Below are positions 62,796 to 64,000 of a DNA stretch of 64,000 bases, one piece after another (positions within the stretch are counted from its first letter, which is position 1; every line of letters starts with the position of its first letter). Source of the stretch: Fibrobacter sp. (GTDB taxonomy: Bacteria; Fibrobacterota; Fibrobacteria; Fibrobacterales; Fibrobacteraceae); NCBI GenBank assembly GCA_024398955.1, contig JAKSIG010000013.1, positions 1-64,000 of the forward strand, given 5' to 3'. Made by a program: the position numbers and the translations under genes. The notes below the pieces were generated by a model that worked only from the letters and a program-made list of their open reading frames with translations, had not been told where the DNA came from and searched no databases.

Positions 62796-63669
62796 TTTGG
62801 CTCAAAGACTGATTACAGCGGTTGTTGCTATTCCGCTGGTATTTTTCCTTTTATGGTTTAACGATTTTTCACGTATTGGCCTGATGTGCTTTTTGGGCGG
62901 TGTTGGTGCCTGGGAATGGGCAGGCATGGTTTCCAAGATGTACAAAGGCCCCGATATGCGTGCCTATTCCTTTGCGGCTACCTTCGCCCTGACTCTTGCC
63001 TGGGCTCTGTCTAAGGGCGGATTCTTTGGCCTTGGCGCGGTTCCCTGCGTTGTGGGCATGGCTTGCGTGGTAATCCTTGCTGGCTATATCTCCATGGCCT
63101 ACTCCAAGGTTGATATCGACCACCTGTTCCCCTGGCTTGTGATGCAGATTGCTGCCCCGCTTTACGTTGGCCTTTGGGGTGGCATGAACGTTCTCATGAT
63201 GGGTAACGGTCAGGGTTTTGAAAATTGCTACGCCTTCATTCTTGTCATGACCAGCATGTGGCTTTGCGATACTGTGGCCTACTTCTTCGGAAAGTTTGCC
63301 GCTGGCAAGGGCCCCTTTGGCCGTCACCTCTTTGCTCCCACCATCAGCCCCAAGAAGACTTGGGAGGGCTCTGTAGCGGGTACTCTTGCTACGGTGGCCT
63401 GGGTGGCTTACTGGTCTAGCCAGACTGCAGCTTTGTCTGCATTCAATGTTCAGATTGACATTGTAAAGGGCTGTGTTCTAGGCTTGCTCATTGCAGTCTC
63501 TGGTCAGGCCGGCGACCTCCTGATGAGTGCTCTCAAGCGCTGGAGCGGTACCAAGGATTCCGGAAACCTGTTCGTGGGTCACGGCGGTGTACTGGATCGT
63601 TGTGATTCCTTCTACCTGACTGCCCCCGCGCTCTACATCCTTCTTGATTGCATGGAAAAGTTCGCCTAG
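62788..63669 (+). CDS. cdsA: Phosphatidate cytidylyltransferase
   Basis: 293 residues from ATG 62788, with GGGAAGG about 7 bp upstream inside uppS; an earlier in-frame ATG at 62773 has no such site. Multiple membrane segments; the C-terminal signature reads SALKRWSGTKDSGNLFVGHG followed by GVLDRCDS, containing the family's conserved Lys-Arg, Lys-Asp and Asp residues. It makes CDP-diacylglycerol for phospholipid synthesis at the inner membrane. Last gene of the pyrH-frr-uppS-cdsA run. Confidence 0.95.
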   Translation: MSNLAQRLITAVVAIPLVFFLLWFNDFSRIGLMCFLGGVGAWEWAGMVSKMYKGPDMRAYSFAATFALTLAWALSKGGFFGLGAVPCVVGMACVVILAGYISMAYSKVDIDHLFPWLVMQIAAPLYVGLWGGMNVLMMGNGQGFENCYAFILVMTSMWLCDTVAYFFGKFAAGKGPFGRHLFAPTISPKKTWEGSVAGTLATVAWVAYWSSQTAALSAFNVQIDIVKGCVLGLLIAVSGQAGDLLMSALKRWSGTKDSGNLFVGHGGVLDRCDSFYLTAPALYILLDCMEKFA

Positions 63670-63672
63670 AAT

Positions 63673-64000
63673 TTATTCCAGGTAAAGAACTTCACCCATC
63701 CTGGGTGTCAACAAAGGCTTGCCGGATTCTTCGGCGGCCTTTTTTGCATTTTTCAGAGGCTCAAGGTAGCTGTGATTGGATAGGCAGAATCTGGAGTTAT
63801 GAACTGTCATGTAGCGGGCCGCATTCAGCTCGGTCATTGCCGTGCCGAGATATTTGGGTAGCGTGTGGATCAGAGCCCACTGTTCGTTGTACTGGCCGTT
63901 TTCGAGAATGCCCAGGTCGATCTTGAATTTTTCGCCAATCTGCTTGAAGTGTTTTCCGTAGCCGGTGTCGCCTCCGATCCAGATGGTACGCTTTGGAGTT
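63673..64000 (-). CDS. MBL-fold metallohydrolase, NAPE-PLD-like (3' part only)
   Basis: The last 109 codons of a minus-strand gene that runs past the window end; stop TAA at 63673-63675. The visible part reads IWIGGDTGYGKHFKQIGEKF and then DLGILENGQYNEQW, which match the Asp-containing metal-binding strand and following segment of the NAPE-phospholipase-D/UlaG-like metallo-beta-lactamase group. A later NHSYLEP segment is near the C-terminus. The zinc-binding HxHxDH motif lies outside the window. Convergent with cdsA, only 3 bp between stops, so the transcripts may overlap. Confidence 0.75.
   Translation of the reverse strand, partial: TPKRTIWIGGDTGYGKHFKQIGEKFKIDLGILENGQYNEQWALIHTLPKYLGTAMTELNAARYMTVHNSRFCLSNHSYLEPLKNAKKAAEESGKPLLTPRMGEVLYLE

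Overview
The window looks like a chromosomal segment of a Fibrobacter-type fibre degrader. The reasons are a long run of secreted hemicellulases that each carry a CBM6-like module and a short paralogous C-terminal module (matching what is described as FPm-1 in Fibrobacter succinogenes), two regulators of the Fibrobacter-rich TIGR02147 family, and Bacteroidetes/Fibrobacterota-style -10 boxes of the TAnnTTT kind. Housekeeping promoters here read TTGAAA or TTTAAA, 17 bp, then TAAATT or TATCTT. No tRNA, rRNA, CRISPR array, insertion sequence or prophage was seen.

Layout. 1-8.3 kb: an Rpn-like PD-(D/E)XK protein; an allophanate hydrolase divergent from a LysR regulator across two LysR-type boxes; tcdA; then a tight cassette of HPr-kinase-like protein, S24/S26 peptidase, PqqD-like protein and ABC exporter, which resembles a peptide-modification system without a visible precursor. 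8.3-12.0 kb: metH on the minus strand. 12.3-14.6 kb: a TIGR02147 regulator translationally coupled to a lipoprotein with a sugar-binding-like domain. 14.8-54.2 kb: the hemicellulase island with three GH43, GH30, CE6, two CE1-type esterases, GH27, GH5, a GH39-like clan A enzyme, a GH141-like beta-helix enzyme, GH2, GH95 and two GH10 enzymes. It is interrupted by a Lys/Glu repeat protein behind a sigma-54-type promoter, a 59-aa leaderless gene, and a second regulator-lipoprotein pair. 54.2-57.7 kb: a two-gene surface-glycan unit. 57.9-63.7 kb: rplM-rpsI, rpsB-tsf and pyrH-frr-uppS-cdsA, then the 3' end of a metallo-beta-lactamase-fold gene.

The most striking signal is non-coding. Thirteen of the island's enzyme genes, plus the first TIGR02147 regulator, are preceded by a 15-bp palindrome (TGGACAAnTTGTCCA type). 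In all 14 cases the palindrome centre lies exactly 51 bp upstream of the first T of a -10-like hexamer (TATCTT, TATTTT or TAATTT). No -35 box was recognised at the ones inspected. This geometry suggests single-gene activator-dependent promoters controlled by one transcription factor, and the regulator at 12366 carrying the same element is the best local candidate. Its coupled lipoprotein could be the envelope partner that senses polysaccharide. The second regulator-lipoprotein pair carries different repeats, so the family may use pair-specific operators.

Together the enzymes would strip arabinose, acetyl, feruloyl and galactosyl/fucosyl decorations and cut the xylan backbone (GH10, GH30). The shared CBMs would hold enzymes on the substrate, and the C-terminal module probably serves export or surface attachment.
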